From: Hyphomicrobiales bacterium
GTDB taxonomy: Bacteria; Pseudomonadota; Alphaproteobacteria; Rhizobiales; Beijerinckiaceae
NCBI GenBank assembly: GCA_019075865.1
Contig: JAGXAN010000006.1
Location: forward strand, 62,001 to 126,000
DNA: 64,000 bases
Direction of reading: 5' to 3'
The notes beneath the pieces were generated by a model that saw only the letters and a program-made list of their open reading frames with translations, made no database searches and was not told where the DNA came from. Position numbers and translations under genes: made by a program. This document shows positions 17,719 to 26,440 of this stretch, piece after piece (within the stretch, counting starts at the first letter, position 1; each line of letters begins with the position of its first letter).

Positions 17719-20079
17719 ATGAGTGCAACCGGCATTGGTGCATCCGTCAAGCGCAAGGAAGATTTTCGGTTTATTACGGGCAGAGGCAATTATACCGATG
17801 ACGTCAATCGGTATGGCCAGACCCACGCCTATTTTTTGCGGTCCCCGCACGCCCATGCCACGATTGATGGCATAGACTATGCCGAAGCGCTGAAAATGCC
17901 CGGCGTCGTCGCGATTTTCACCGGCAAGGATCTGGCCGATGACAAGATCGGCGGCCTGATTTGCGGCTGGAGCATCACCTCCAAGGATGGAAGCCCCATG
18001 AAGGCTGGCGCCCACCCGGCCCTGGCGCAGGGCAAAGTGCGCTACGTCGGCGACCATGTCGCCGTCATCATTGCCGATACCTATGCGCAAGCCCGCACCG
18101 CGGCCGAACATGTCAACGTCAAATATGGCGTATTGCCAGCCAATGCCGACACTGCCAGCGCGATGAAATCCGCGCCCTTGCACGATGTCGCCTCCGACAA
18201 CCGCGTCTATGACTGGCATCTGGGCGACAAGGGCGCGACCGAAGCCGCCTTTGCCAAGGCCAAGCACATCACCAAGCTGGATATCGTTAACAACCGTCTG
18301 GTGCCAAACCCGATGGAGCCGCGCGCCGCCGTTGGCGAATATGAGCAGGGCACCGAAACATTCTGTCTGCATACCACCAGCCAGAACCCGCATGTCGCGC
18401 GCTTGGTTCTTTCGGCCTTCATCGGCATCGCCCCCGAGCACAAGCTGCGCGTCATTGCCCCCGACGTCGGTGGCGGCTTTGGCTCGAAGATCTTCATCTA
18501 TGCGGAAGAAACCGTCTGCGTCTGGGCCTCGAAGAAAGTCGGCCGTCCGGTAAAATGGACCTCTGACCGCACCGAGGCTTTCCTGTCCGATGCGCATGGC
18601 CGCGACCATGTCACCCACGCTGAACTGGCGATGGATGCCAACAACAAAATTATCGGCCTGCGGGTGCACACCACCGCCAATCTGGGTGCCTATCTGTCGA
18701 CATTCTCGTCGGCGGTGCCCACCTACCTTTATGCCCCGCTCCTGTCCGGGCAATATAATATCCCGGCCATTTATGCCGAGGTTGACGGCGTTTACACCAA
18801 TACGGCCCCGGTTGACGCCTATCGCGGCGCTGGTCGGCCCGAAGCCACTTTCGTGATCGAGCGCCTTGTGGAAGTCGCCGCCCGCGAATTGGGTGTCGAC
18901 CCTGCCGTGTTCCGTCAGGGCAATTATGTCACGCAATTCCCGCATCAGACCCCGGTGATCTTCTGCTACGATGGCGGCGATTATAACGCTTCCATGCTCA
19001 AGGCACTGGAGATGGCCGATTACAAGGGCATCAGCGCCCGCAAGGCGGCTTCTGCCGCCAAGGGCAAACTGCGCGGCATCGGCTTTTCCTCCTATATCGA
19101 AGCTTGCGGCATCGCTCCCTCCGCCGCCGTTGGCTCGCTCGGTGCAGGCGTTGGCCTTTGGGAATCAGCCGAAGTGCGGGTGAACCCGGTTGGCACGGTC
19201 GAGGTTCTGACCGGTTCGCACAGCCACGGCCAAGGCCATGAAACCACCTTCGCGCAATTGGTCTCAGGCCGTCTCGGCATTCCAATCGAAAATGTCTCCA
19301 TTGTACATGGCGACACGGACAAAGTGCAGATGGGCATGGGCACCTACGGCTCGCGCTCGGGCGCGGTCGGCATGTCCGCCATTTCAAAAGCCTTGGACAA
19401 AATTGAAGCCAAAGCCAAGAAAGTGGCCGGCTATGTGCTTGAAGCCGCCGAAGGTGACATCGAGTTCAAGGACGGCAAATTCACCGTCAAGGGCACTGAC
19501 AAGTCGGTGGATTTTGGCTCGGTGGCCTTGCAAGCCTATGTGGCTCACAAGTTCAGCGGTCAGGATCTCGAACCCGGCCTGAAAGAGGGGGCATTTTATG
19601 ACCCCACCAACTTCACTTTCCCGGCGGGCGTTCACATCTGCGAGGTGGAGATTGATCCCGATACCGGCGTCACCAAGATTGAGCGTTGGACTGCCGTTGA
19701 CGATTTTGGTGTCATCATCAACCCGATGATCGTCGAGGGTCAGGTGCATGGCGGCATTGCCCAAGGCATTGGCCAGGCGCTGCTGGAAGGCGCGATTTAC
19801 GACAAGGACGGCCAGTTGCTCACGGCCAGCTTCATGGACTATGCCATGCCGCGCGCCGATGATCTGCCAAGCTACAATGTCGGCATGACCGAAACCCGCT
19901 GCCCCTCGAACCCGCTGGGCATCAAAGGTTGCGGCGAAGCGGGCTGCATTGCCGCACCGCCTGCCGTCATCAACGCCATAACCGATGCGCTCGGGCACGA
20001 AAACATCGCCATGCCAGCGACGCCCCAGGCCGTATGGCGCGCTGCCCAGCAAACCATGAAAAAGCTCGCGGCTGAATAA
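17719..20079 (+). CDS. Molybdenum hydroxylase large subunit, form II CoxL-like
   Basis: A 786-residue molybdopterin cytosine dinucleotide-type catalytic subunit of the xanthine oxidase family. Visible features are the N-terminal VKRKEDFRFITGRGNYTDD, the molybdenum-cofactor loop DVGGGFGSKIFIY, the active-site loop DAYRGAGRPEA (about residue 374), the GQGHETTFAQL region and the late GCGEAGCIAAPPAV with the catalytic Glu. The form I CO dehydrogenase loop AYRCSFR is absent, so CO oxidation should not be assumed. ATG 17719 has GGGAG six bases upstream; another ATG at 17713 is too close to it. Substrate could be an aldehyde, purine or other heterocycle. Confidence 0.95.
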   Translation: MSATGIGASVKRKEDFRFITGRGNYTDDVNRYGQTHAYFLRSPHAHATIDGIDYAEALKMPGVVAIFTGKDLADDKIGGLICGWSITSKDGSPMKAGAHPALAQGKVRYVGDHVAVIIADTYAQARTAAEHVNVKYGVLPANADTASAMKSAPLHDVASDNRVYDWHLGDKGATEAAFAKAKHITKLDIVNNRLVPNPMEPRAAVGEYEQGTETFCLHTTSQNPHVARLVLSAFIGIAPEHKLRVIAPDVGGGFGSKIFIYAEETVCVWASKKVGRPVKWTSDRTEAFLSDAHGRDHVTHAELAMDANNKIIGLRVHTTANLGAYLSTFSSAVPTYLYAPLLSGQYNIPAIYAEVDGVYTNTAPVDAYRGAGRPEATFVIERLVEVAARELGVDPAVFRQGNYVTQFPHQTPVIFCYDGGDYNASMLKALEMADYKGISARKAASAAKGKLRGIGFSSYIEACGIAPSAAVGSLGAGVGLWESAEVRVNPVGTVEVLTGSHSHGQGHETTFAQLVSGRLGIPIENVSIVHGDTDKVQMGMGTYGSRSGAVGMSAISKALDKIEAKAKKVAGYVLEAAEGDIEFKDGKFTVKGTDKSVDFGSVALQAYVAHKFSGQDLEPGLKEGAFYDPTNFTFPAGVHICEVEIDPDTGVTKIERWTAVDDFGVIINPMIVEGQVHGGIAQGIGQALLEGAIYDKDGQLLTASFMDYAMPRADDLPSYNVGMTETRCPSNPLGIKGCGEAGCIAAPPAVINAITDALGHENIAMPATPQAVWRAAQQTMKKLAAE

Positions 20080-20088
20080 GCCGCATGG

Positions 20089-20110
20089 CCCCGCCGGTGC
20101 GCCGGCGGGG
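20089..20110 (+). promoter_or_regulatory. GC-rich hairpin between large and medium subunit genes
   Basis: CCCCGCCGG (20089-20097) and CCGGCGGGG (20102-20110) form a perfect 9-bp stem with a TGCG tetraloop. No T run follows at once, so it is unlikely to be a simple terminator. It may stabilise the upstream message or mark a processing site; this is inference. Confidence 0.6.
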
Positions 20111-20141
20111 AAACCTGTTTTGATATTTCGGAGTGATCGCA

Positions 20142-20939
20142 ATGTATGAATTTGAATATCACCACCCCGGCAGCGTCGAAAATGCTGCCAAATTGCTCTC
20201 CACCCTGCCCGAGGCCAAGCTTCTTGCCGGTGGCCACACGCTTCTGCCCACCATGAAGCAGCGTCTGGCAGCGCCCAAGCACATCGTCGACATGCGCAGC
20301 ATCCGCGAATTGCATGGCATCCATGTCAAGGACGGCCATTTGGTGATTGGTGCCATGACCACCCATTCGCATGTCGCCGAATCGGCTTTGGTCAACAGCC
20401 ATTTGCCCAGCCTCGCAGCGCTGGCTGCTGGCATTGGCGACCCCCATGTGCGCCGCCGCGGCACCATCGGTGGCTCGGTTGCCAATAATGATCCGGCGGC
20501 CGACTACCCCTCCGCCGTTCTCGCGCTGAATGCGACGATTGTCACCAATCAGCGCGAAATCAAGGCCGATGCCTTCTTCACCGGCATGTTCGAAACCGCC
20601 CTGAAGGAAGGCGAAATCATCACCCATTTCGTTTTCCCCACCGGCATCAAGGGCGCTTATGCCAAATTCCCGAACCCGGCTTCGCGTTACGCTATGGTTG
20701 GCGTTTTCGTCGCCCGTCACGGCGCTGATGTGCGCGTCGCGGTAACTGGCGCCGGTGCCAATGGCGTTTTCCGTGCCAATGCGCTCGAAGCAGCTCTCAA
20801 GGGCGATTTCAGCCCCAAGGCGCTGGATGGCAAAGGCGTTTCAGCCGATGATCTGAACACCGACATGCACGCGGATGCTGCCTATCGCGCGCATCTGATT
20901 ACCGTCATGGCCAAGCGCGCAGTTACTGCCGCACAATAA
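20142..20939 (+). CDS. Molybdenum hydroxylase medium subunit, FAD-binding
   Basis: A 265-residue CoxM-type subunit with a PCMH-type FAD domain. The FAD motifs AGGHTLLP (about residues 28-35) and RRRGTIGGSVANNDPAADYP (about 103-122) are present. ATG 20142 follows CGGAGTG; a GTG at 20133 would add three residues and is closer to the site. It is followed by a strong rho-independent terminator, after which the maturation genes continue on the same strand. Confidence 0.95.
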   Translation: MYEFEYHHPGSVENAAKLLSTLPEAKLLAGGHTLLPTMKQRLAAPKHIVDMRSIRELHGIHVKDGHLVIGAMTTHSHVAESALVNSHLPSLAALAAGIGDPHVRRRGTIGGSVANNDPAADYPSAVLALNATIVTNQREIKADAFFTGMFETALKEGEIITHFVFPTGIKGAYAKFPNPASRYAMVGVFVARHGADVRVAVTGAGANGVFRANALEAALKGDFSPKALDGKGVSADDLNTDMHADAAYRAHLITVMAKRAVTAAQ

Positions 20940-20950
20940 TTCAACCATCC

Positions 20951-20991
20951 CGCCGGCATTTGTCCAAGGATGACAGATGCCGGCGTTTTTT
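20951..20991 (+). terminator. Rho-independent terminator after the medium subunit gene
   Basis: CGCCGGCAT (20951-20959) pairs with ATGCCGGCG (20977-20985) and is followed by TTTTTT. The loop is 17 bases. It separates the three structural genes from the maturation genes, suggesting attenuation or a separate promoter for the latter. Confidence 0.85.
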
Positions 20992-21037
20992 GTGCCAAGC
21001 TCGTTGATCTGGCACGGCCCTAATCGAGAGGCGACTA

Positions 21038-21961
21038 TTGTCCCAGCCATCCCATCAGCTTCCAGGTTCGATCGATGAAACGATGCAGATGCTGGAAAAG
21101 GCCGGCTACATCGGGGAGCGGTCTCTGGCAACGGTATTATATCTCAGCCTCAAAATGGGCCGCCCGCTGTTTCTCGAGGGCGAAGCGGGCGTTGGCAAAA
21201 CCGAGATTGCCAAGGTTCTCGCCGCCAGCCTCAATCGCAAGTTGATCCGCCTGCAATGCTATGAAGGGCTCGATATATCTTCCGCAGTTTATGAGTGGAA
21301 TTATGCCGGTCAGATGATGGCCATCCGGCTTGCCGAAGCCAGCGGCAGCGTCGACCGCGACCAGATCCGCAGCGATATTTTCTCCGACGAATTCCTGATC
21401 AAGCGCCCGCTGCTGCAAGCCCTGGATGCCCATATCGAAGGCCCGCCCATCCTGCTGATTGACGAACTCGACCGCACCGATGAGGCCTTTGAGGCCTATT
21501 TGCTGGAAGTCTTGTCGGATTTCCAGATAACCATTCCTGAATTGGGTGTCGTCAAGGCGCAGGCTCCCCCGATCGTGATCCTGACCTCCAACCGCACCCG
21601 TGAAATCCACGATGCGCTGAAGCGGCGCTGCCTTTACCATTGGGTGGATTACCCCGACGCCGCGCGCGAGCGCCGTATCATTGCGACCAAGGCCCCCAAA
21701 GCGGCTGGCCGCCTGACCGAAGAAATCGTCGCTTTTGTGCAGGCCTTGCGCAAACAGGACCTGTTCAAGGTTCCCGGCGTCGCTGAAACGCTGGATTGGG
21801 CCAGCGCATTGACGGAATTGGACGCGGTGGCTCTTGATCCCGGGATCATCAATGACACATTGGGTGTATTGTTGAAATATCAGGACGACATTGCCAAAAT
21901 GCAGGACGGCCTGGCGCAAAACATCCTGGATGACATCAAAAACCAGATGAAATCGCATTAA
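21038..21961 (+). CDS. MoxR-family AAA+ ATPase, CoxD-like
   Basis: A 307-residue AAA+ ATPase. Walker A is GEAGVGKTEIAK (about residues 48-59), Walker B is PILLIDELDRTDE (about 138-150), and the sensor region is IVILTSNRTREIHDALKRRC. The chosen start is TTG 21038, eight bases after GAGAGG; ATG 21083 is an alternative. CoxD helps insert sulfur into the copper-molybdenum site of CO dehydrogenase in Oligotropha; in form II clusters a similar chaperone or maturation role with the neighbouring VWA protein is inferred. It follows the structural genes by 98 bases. Confidence 0.92.
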   Translation: MSQPSHQLPGSIDETMQMLEKAGYIGERSLATVLYLSLKMGRPLFLEGEAGVGKTEIAKVLAASLNRKLIRLQCYEGLDISSAVYEWNYAGQMMAIRLAEASGSVDRDQIRSDIFSDEFLIKRPLLQALDAHIEGPPILLIDELDRTDEAFEAYLLEVLSDFQITIPELGVVKAQAPPIVILTSNRTREIHDALKRRCLYHWVDYPDAARERRIIATKAPKAAGRLTEEIVAFVQALRKQDLFKVPGVAETLDWASALTELDAVALDPGIINDTLGVLLKYQDDIAKMQDGLAQNILDDIKNQMKSH

Positions 21962-21971
21962 AGGAATTACC

Positions 21972-23171
21972 TTGTCCGGTGTCCTGCCCGAAAACATACT
22001 GTATTTTGCCAGGGCTTTGCGCGAAGCTGGGCTACCGGTTGGCCCGGCCAGCGTCATCGATACGATTGCCGCAGTCGAAGCGGTTGGCATCAGCGGGCGC
22101 GAAGATTTCAAAGCCATGCTGCACGCCCTGCTCGTCAATAAGCACGAGCACACGCCCATTTTTGACCAGGCCTTCGAGATTTTTTGGCGGCGGCGCGGCT
22201 TTATGGACAAGCTGATGGCCATGCTCTCCCCTGTTGCCGAGCCGAAAAACGCCAAAAAGCAAAAGGCCGATGCCGGGGCCACCCGCGTCGCTGACGCGCT
22301 GCTCAAGCAGCAGGAGGCGCGCGAAAAGCCCGCCCCATCGCTGGATCTGGACGCGCGTTTCACCATGTCCGCCACCGAAATCCTGCAATCCAAGGACTTC
22401 GCGCAAATGTCTGCGGCCGAGATCGCGCGCGCCAAAGCCGCAATTGCCCGCATGAAAATGCCCAATGACGCGCGCCCTACCCGCCGCTTCCGGCCCGATG
22501 CGCACGGCAGCCTGATTGATGTGCGCAAGACATTCCGCCGCTCCATGAAGGGGGGCGGCGCGATGATTGACCTTGCCTATCGCGCGCCCGCCGTCAAACT
22601 GCCGCCGATTGTCGCCATTTGCGATATTTCCGGCTCGATGAGCGATTATACGCGGCTTTTCCTGCATTTTCTGCATGTTCTCACGGCCCAGCGCCACCGC
22701 GTCCATACATTCTTGTTCGGCACCCGCCTGACCAATGTAACCCGGGCGCTGCGCCACCGCGATATTGACGATGCCCTGGCCGCCTGCGCGGAGGGGGTCA
22801 AGGATTGGTCTGGCGGCACCAGGATAGGGCCATCGCTGCACCTGTTCAACCGGCAATGGTCGCGCCGGGTCTTGGGTGGCGGCGCCACCGTAATCCTGTT
22901 TACCGATGGCCTTGAGCGCGAAGGCGCGGACGAACTTGCATTTGAGGTTGAGCGTCTGCATAATTCCTGTCGGCGTCTGATTTGGGTCAACCCGCTACTG
23001 CGTTTTGATGGTTTTTCGGCCAAAGCACAGGGCATACGTGCTATTTTACCCTTTGTGGATGAATTTCGCCCAATCCATAATCTCGCCAGCATGGCGGAAC
23101 TTTGCAACGCGCTGAGCACGAACGAGCATCGCAATTTTGATCCCAAACTTTGGCTGAATCGCGCCGCTTGA
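21972..23171 (+). CDS. VWA domain-containing CoxE family protein
   Basis: A 399-residue protein starting at TTG 21972, behind AAGGAATTACC, ten bases after the ATPase gene. The N-terminal part is a helical CoxE region, and the C-terminal von Willebrand A domain has the metal-site motif AICDISGSMSDYTRL (about residues 215-229) and a later TVILFTDGLEREGADEL. MoxR ATPases and VWA proteins typically act as a pair in metal-cofactor insertion, so it probably matures the molybdenum hydroxylase encoded upstream. Confidence 0.92.
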   Translation: MSGVLPENILYFARALREAGLPVGPASVIDTIAAVEAVGISGREDFKAMLHALLVNKHEHTPIFDQAFEIFWRRRGFMDKLMAMLSPVAEPKNAKKQKADAGATRVADALLKQQEAREKPAPSLDLDARFTMSATEILQSKDFAQMSAAEIARAKAAIARMKMPNDARPTRRFRPDAHGSLIDVRKTFRRSMKGGGAMIDLAYRAPAVKLPPIVAICDISGSMSDYTRLFLHFLHVLTAQRHRVHTFLFGTRLTNVTRALRHRDIDDALAACAEGVKDWSGGTRIGPSLHLFNRQWSRRVLGGGATVILFTDGLEREGADELAFEVERLHNSCRRLIWVNPLLRFDGFSAKAQGIRAILPFVDEFRPIHNLASMAELCNALSTNEHRNFDPKLWLNRAA

Positions 23172-23188
23172 GACCAGGAGAGGTCAAC

Positions 23189-23509
23189 ATGAAACAGACG
23201 GACATTTTGGAAACTGCCCAGAAATGGAGCGAAAGCGGCAAAGGCGTGGCGCTGGCCACCGTCGTTGAAACCTGGGGCTCGGCACCGCGACCCGTTGGCA
23301 GCCATTTGGTGATTGACGAAACCGGAAATTTCGTCGGCTCTGTTTCCGGCGGCTGCGTCGAAGGCGACGTCATTGCCAAGGCATTGGATGTGATTGGCGA
23401 TGGCAGGTCCCGCACCCTCGAATTCGGCGTTGCCGACGAGACCGCGTGGCGCGTGGGCTTGTCCTGCGGTGGACGCATCAAGGTCTATCTGGAGAAAATC
23501 GAACCATGA
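23189..23509 (+). CDS. XdhC/CoxI N-terminal domain protein
   Basis: A 106-residue protein from ATG 23189 (CAGGAGAGGTC upstream) matching the N-terminal XdhC/CoxI domain: VALATVVETWGSAPRPVGSH, GSVSGGCVEGDVI and GLSCGGRIKVYLE, with both conserved cysteines. XdhC proteins bind the molybdenum cofactor and help its sulfuration before insertion. In many bacteria this domain is fused to a Rossmann-like domain; here the latter is a separate gene overlapping the stop by ATGA, so the two probably work as a pair. Confidence 0.93.
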   Translation: MKQTDILETAQKWSESGKGVALATVVETWGSAPRPVGSHLVIDETGNFVGSVSGGCVEGDVIAKALDVIGDGRSRTLEFGVADETAWRVGLSCGGRIKVYLEKIEP

Positions 23510-24207
23510 GAATCAGCCTGCTGCAAACCCTGAATGCGGAGCGCGCCGCGCGCCGCCTGACGGCGGTGGTCACCGATATCACCAGTGGTGCGCAGCGTCT
23601 GGTGGGCGAGAATGCCGTCGCCGATGACGAACTGGGCGGAGCGCTGGCGGCGCAAATGCGCTCTGGCAAAAGCGGCACCTTGACCCATAATGGCCGTGCG
23701 TTTCATGTCACGGTTTACAGCCCGCCCCTGCGCCTCGTGTTGGTTGGGGCGGTCCACATCAGCCAATTCCTGGCCCCCATGGCCAAGCTGGCCGATTTTG
23801 ATGTGACAATCATTGATCCGCGCACCGCCTTTGCTTCCAAAGCGCGCTTTCCCGATGTCAAACTGCTCGCGCTATGGCCCGACGAGGCGCCGCCGATCCA
23901 GAATCTGGATCACTATACCGGCGTCGCCCTGCTCACCCACGACCCCAAGATCGATGACCCTGCACTGATCGCGGCTCTGCGTGCCGATTGCTTCTACATT
24001 GGGGCACTGGGTTCGCGTAAAACCCACGGCGCACGTGTCGAGCGCATGACCGCAGCCGGCTTTACCCCCGCCGACATGACCCGCATTCACGCCCCGATTG
24101 GTCTGGATATTGGCGCGGTCAGCCCGGTGGAAATCGCCACGTCGGTCTTGGCGGAAATCATCCTTTCACTCCGCAAAAAACCGCTTCGCACCGAGGTTGC
24201 GGCGTGA
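23506..24207 (+). CDS. XdhC Rossmann-domain protein
   Basis: A 233-residue protein that begins by ATGA overlap with the gene before it. The C-terminal half has the XdhC Rossmann domain: RLVLVGAVHISQFLAPMAK (about 76-94), VTIIDPRTAFASKARFPD, and the signature FYIGALGSRKTHGARVERM, ending with PIGLDIGAVSPVEIATSV. With its small upstream partner it makes a complete split XdhC, the cofactor-handling chaperone of molybdenum hydroxylases. Confidence 0.92.
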   Translation: MRISLLQTLNAERAARRLTAVVTDITSGAQRLVGENAVADDELGGALAAQMRSGKSGTLTHNGRAFHVTVYSPPLRLVLVGAVHISQFLAPMAKLADFDVTIIDPRTAFASKARFPDVKLLALWPDEAPPIQNLDHYTGVALLTHDPKIDDPALIAALRADCFYIGALGSRKTHGARVERMTAAGFTPADMTRIHAPIGLDIGAVSPVEIATSVLAEIILSLRKKPLRTEVAA

Positions 24208-25226
24208 AATTTGGCACCGTTCCCCTTTCGCAGGCCTTGGGTGGCATCATTGCACATGCGGTGCGCAGAGAGGGTCTGGTACTGAAAAAAGGCGAGCATA
24301 TCGGCGAAACCGAAATGGCCTTGTTGCAGGCCGCCGGGGTGCACGATGTCACTGTGGCCATGTTGGAGCCCGGCGATGTCAGCGAAGATGTCGCCGCCGC
24401 GCGCCTCGCCACTGCCATTTCAGGGCCAGGGATTCGCGTCGAGCGCGCCTTTACCGGCCGCAGCAATCTTTATGCGACCCATTCGGGCCTGTTCAGGGTG
24501 CAAGCGCAAGCCATTGACGCCATCAATGCCCAGGACGAGCGCATTACGCTCGCGACCCTGACCCCGATGCGGGCTGTCATTGAAGGGGAAATGATCGCTA
24601 CCATCAAGATTATCCCTTTTGCGGTGCCGTCCGATATACTGGAAGCGTGCCTTGCGGTTGCCTCCTCGCAAGTTCTCGAGGTAATGCCCTATCATCCGCA
24701 GCGGATTGGCGTGATCTCAACGCTGCTTCCTGGCCTCAAGCCCAGCGTCGTCGAAAAGACCCTGCGCGTCCTTGATGACCGGTTGGCCCCTATGGGTTCA
24801 ATCATCCAGGCGCGGGCGCAAGTGCCGCATGAAACCCATGCCCTACAAAAAGCCATTCAGGCCATAAGCCTTGGCGTGGATATGATCATTATTTTCGGCG
24901 CTTCCGCCATTACGGACCGACGCGATGTCATCCCGACAGCCGTGCAGGCATCCGGCGGCACCATCGTTCATTTCGGCATGCCGGTCGATCCTGGCAATTT
25001 ATTGTTGTTGGCCGATATGCCGGATGGGAAAAAGCTGGTCGGCGCGCCCGGTTGCGCCCGCAGCCCCAAGGAAAATGGCTTTGATTTCATTCTGCAACGC
25101 CTGCTGGCGCAATTGCCGGTGAGCGCGCAGGACATTCGCCGCATGGGCGCGGGAGGGCTGCTGATGGAAATTGTCTCGCGGCCGCAGCCACGTCAGGGCC
25201 TAAGGTCAGCCCAGCGTGACGAATAA
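24204..25226 (+). CDS. Molybdopterin-binding protein (MoeA/MogA-like domain)
   Basis: A 340-residue protein that starts at GTG 24204, overlapping the previous stop by GTGA. The N-terminal part (KKGEHIGETEMALLQAAGVHDVTV) resembles the MoeA-type region, and the C-terminal part has the MoCF-binding fold, with RIGVISTLLPG, IIIFGASAITDRRDVIPTAV and PVDPGNLLLLADM. Related proteins in Hyphomicrobiales are usually fused to a nucleotidyltransferase; here that partner is a separate overlapping frame. It probably handles molybdopterin for the upstream hydroxylase. Confidence 0.88.
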   Translation: MKFGTVPLSQALGGIIAHAVRREGLVLKKGEHIGETEMALLQAAGVHDVTVAMLEPGDVSEDVAAARLATAISGPGIRVERAFTGRSNLYATHSGLFRVQAQAIDAINAQDERITLATLTPMRAVIEGEMIATIKIIPFAVPSDILEACLAVASSQVLEVMPYHPQRIGVISTLLPGLKPSVVEKTLRVLDDRLAPMGSIIQARAQVPHETHALQKAIQAISLGVDMIIIFGASAITDRRDVIPTAVQASGGTIVHFGMPVDPGNLLLLADMPDGKKLVGAPGCARSPKENGFDFILQRLLAQLPVSAQDIRRMGAGGLLMEIVSRPQPRQGLRSAQRDE

Positions 25227-25860
25227 AATTTCCGCCCTCATCCTCGCCGCCGGCATGGGCACGCGCTTTACCGCCAGCGCGAAATTGGCAGCGCCTTTGG
25301 GCAATCTCGATAAGATGACCGCCCCTTGGCAGGGCCAACCCATGATCCACCATGTGGCAAGCCAGGCTTTGGCATCAAAGGCGCGGGAGGTTATCGTTGT
25401 CACCGGCCATCACCCGGCGCAGGTAAAGGCCGCATTGGCCGGACTCGCCATCTCTACCATCCACAACAGCCAATATGCCAAAGGCATGGCAAGCTCGTTG
25501 CAAGCCGGGCTTTTGGCGCTGCCTGCGGACAGCGACGGCGCGCTGATCCTGCTGGGCGATATGCCGCTGATTTCGTCGGCTGTGTTCGATCTGTTGATAT
25601 TGCAGGCAGCCAATGCCCCGCAGGCGTCCCTTGCCATCATCCCGACGTGCAAAGGCGAGTGGGGCCACCCGGTATTACTGCTGAAAAGAGCCTTTGCCGG
25701 TCTCATGGCTTTGCAGGGAGATCAGGGCGCGCGCAAATATCTGCAACAGCACCGCGCCGATATTGTTGAGGTAGAGGTGGAGGATACCGCCATTTTGGCC
25801 GACATCGACACGCTGGCCGACCTCGAAGCCCAGCATCCGCAAATCATGGGGAACCCGTGA
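25216..25860 (+). CDS. MocA-like molybdopterin cytidylyltransferase
   Basis: A 214-residue NTP transferase fold from GTG 25216, overlapping the preceding gene by 11 bases in another frame. The nucleotide-binding segment ALILAAGMGTRF (residues 7-18), the lysine of SAKLAAPL, VTGHHPAQVKAAL, the LLGDMPLI metal/nucleotide motif (about 114-121) and GEWGHPVLL are typical of MocA/MobA enzymes. MocA adds CMP to molybdopterin, giving the cytosine dinucleotide cofactor used by CoxL-type enzymes, which fits its place here. It is the last gene of the cluster. Confidence 0.9.
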   Translation: MTNKISALILAAGMGTRFTASAKLAAPLGNLDKMTAPWQGQPMIHHVASQALASKAREVIVVTGHHPAQVKAALAGLAISTIHNSQYAKGMASSLQAGLLALPADSDGALILLGDMPLISSAVFDLLILQAANAPQASLAIIPTCKGEWGHPVLLLKRAFAGLMALQGDQGARKYLQQHRADIVEVEVEDTAILADIDTLADLEAQHPQIMGNP

Positions 25861-25905
25861 AAGGGGGGTAACCCCAATCACGCGTTCCATCGCCAGAAGC
25901 GAAAT

Positions 25906-26322
25906 TTAGGCAGTCTGCGCGTTTGAGCGACCGGCGTTGCCCATCATGCCGTCCACCGAATAGGTACCGGCGCCAGCACCAACCAGCACGCCAAAGCCGC
26001 CGATGATCGACAAATGCGACATGAAGGCCATCATCTGGGTCTGGTCCATCGGATTGTGGAAGATCCATGCGGCGAGCAGCGTGAAGCCACCGAGCAGGAA
26101 GGCAGCAATACGGGTCTGGAACCCAAATATGATGCAAAGCCCGCCAACCAGCTCGACGAGAATGACGAGCGGCAGCAAAATGGTGGGCACGCCTTTGCTG
26201 GCCATATAGCCTGCTGTGTGCGAATAGCCTTCGATCTTGCCAAAGCCCGCGGGTACAAATTGCAAGACGAGTAGAATACGGCCAACTAAAATTGCCAGAT
26301 TATTGGTTGTTGCGTTAAACAT
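25906..26322 (-). CDS. DoxX family membrane protein
   Basis: A 138-residue integral membrane protein with four hydrophobic segments (about 8-27, 47-67, 72-90 and 100-118). The pattern GRILLVLQFVPAGFGKI near the start and VELVGGLCIIFGFQTR in the middle match the DoxX/YphA family. ATG 26322 has AAGGTGTC upstream. DoxX proteins have been linked to quinone-related redox or oxidative stress, but the role here is unknown. It is convergent with the cofactor gene; the 45-base gap holds only a short GGGGTAACCCC palindrome. Confidence 0.9.
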   Translation of the reverse strand: MFNATTNNLAILVGRILLVLQFVPAGFGKIEGYSHTAGYMASKGVPTILLPLVILVELVGGLCIIFGFQTRIAAFLLGGFTLLAAWIFHNPMDQTQMMAFMSHLSIIGGFGVLVGAGAGTYSVDGMMGNAGRSNAQTA

Positions 26323-26440
26323 TTTGACACCTTGACTTTTGTCTCCAGCCTTTCTGGAAATCTAATCCTTAATGTCAAATTATGCGCATTTTGTCAGCAA
26401 CGCAATTTCGAAAATCGCTTTTGCATTTTAGCAAACTCGT

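Noticed and set aside
17719-20079. Aerobic CO dehydrogenase (form I CoxL)
   Set aside because: The active-site loop reads AYRGAGR, not AYRCSFR, and the gene order is small-large-medium; calling it a CO dehydrogenase would overstate the evidence.
25861-25905. Terminator between the MocA-like and doxX genes
   Set aside because: Only a GGGGTAACCCC palindrome with a tiny loop and no T run is present.
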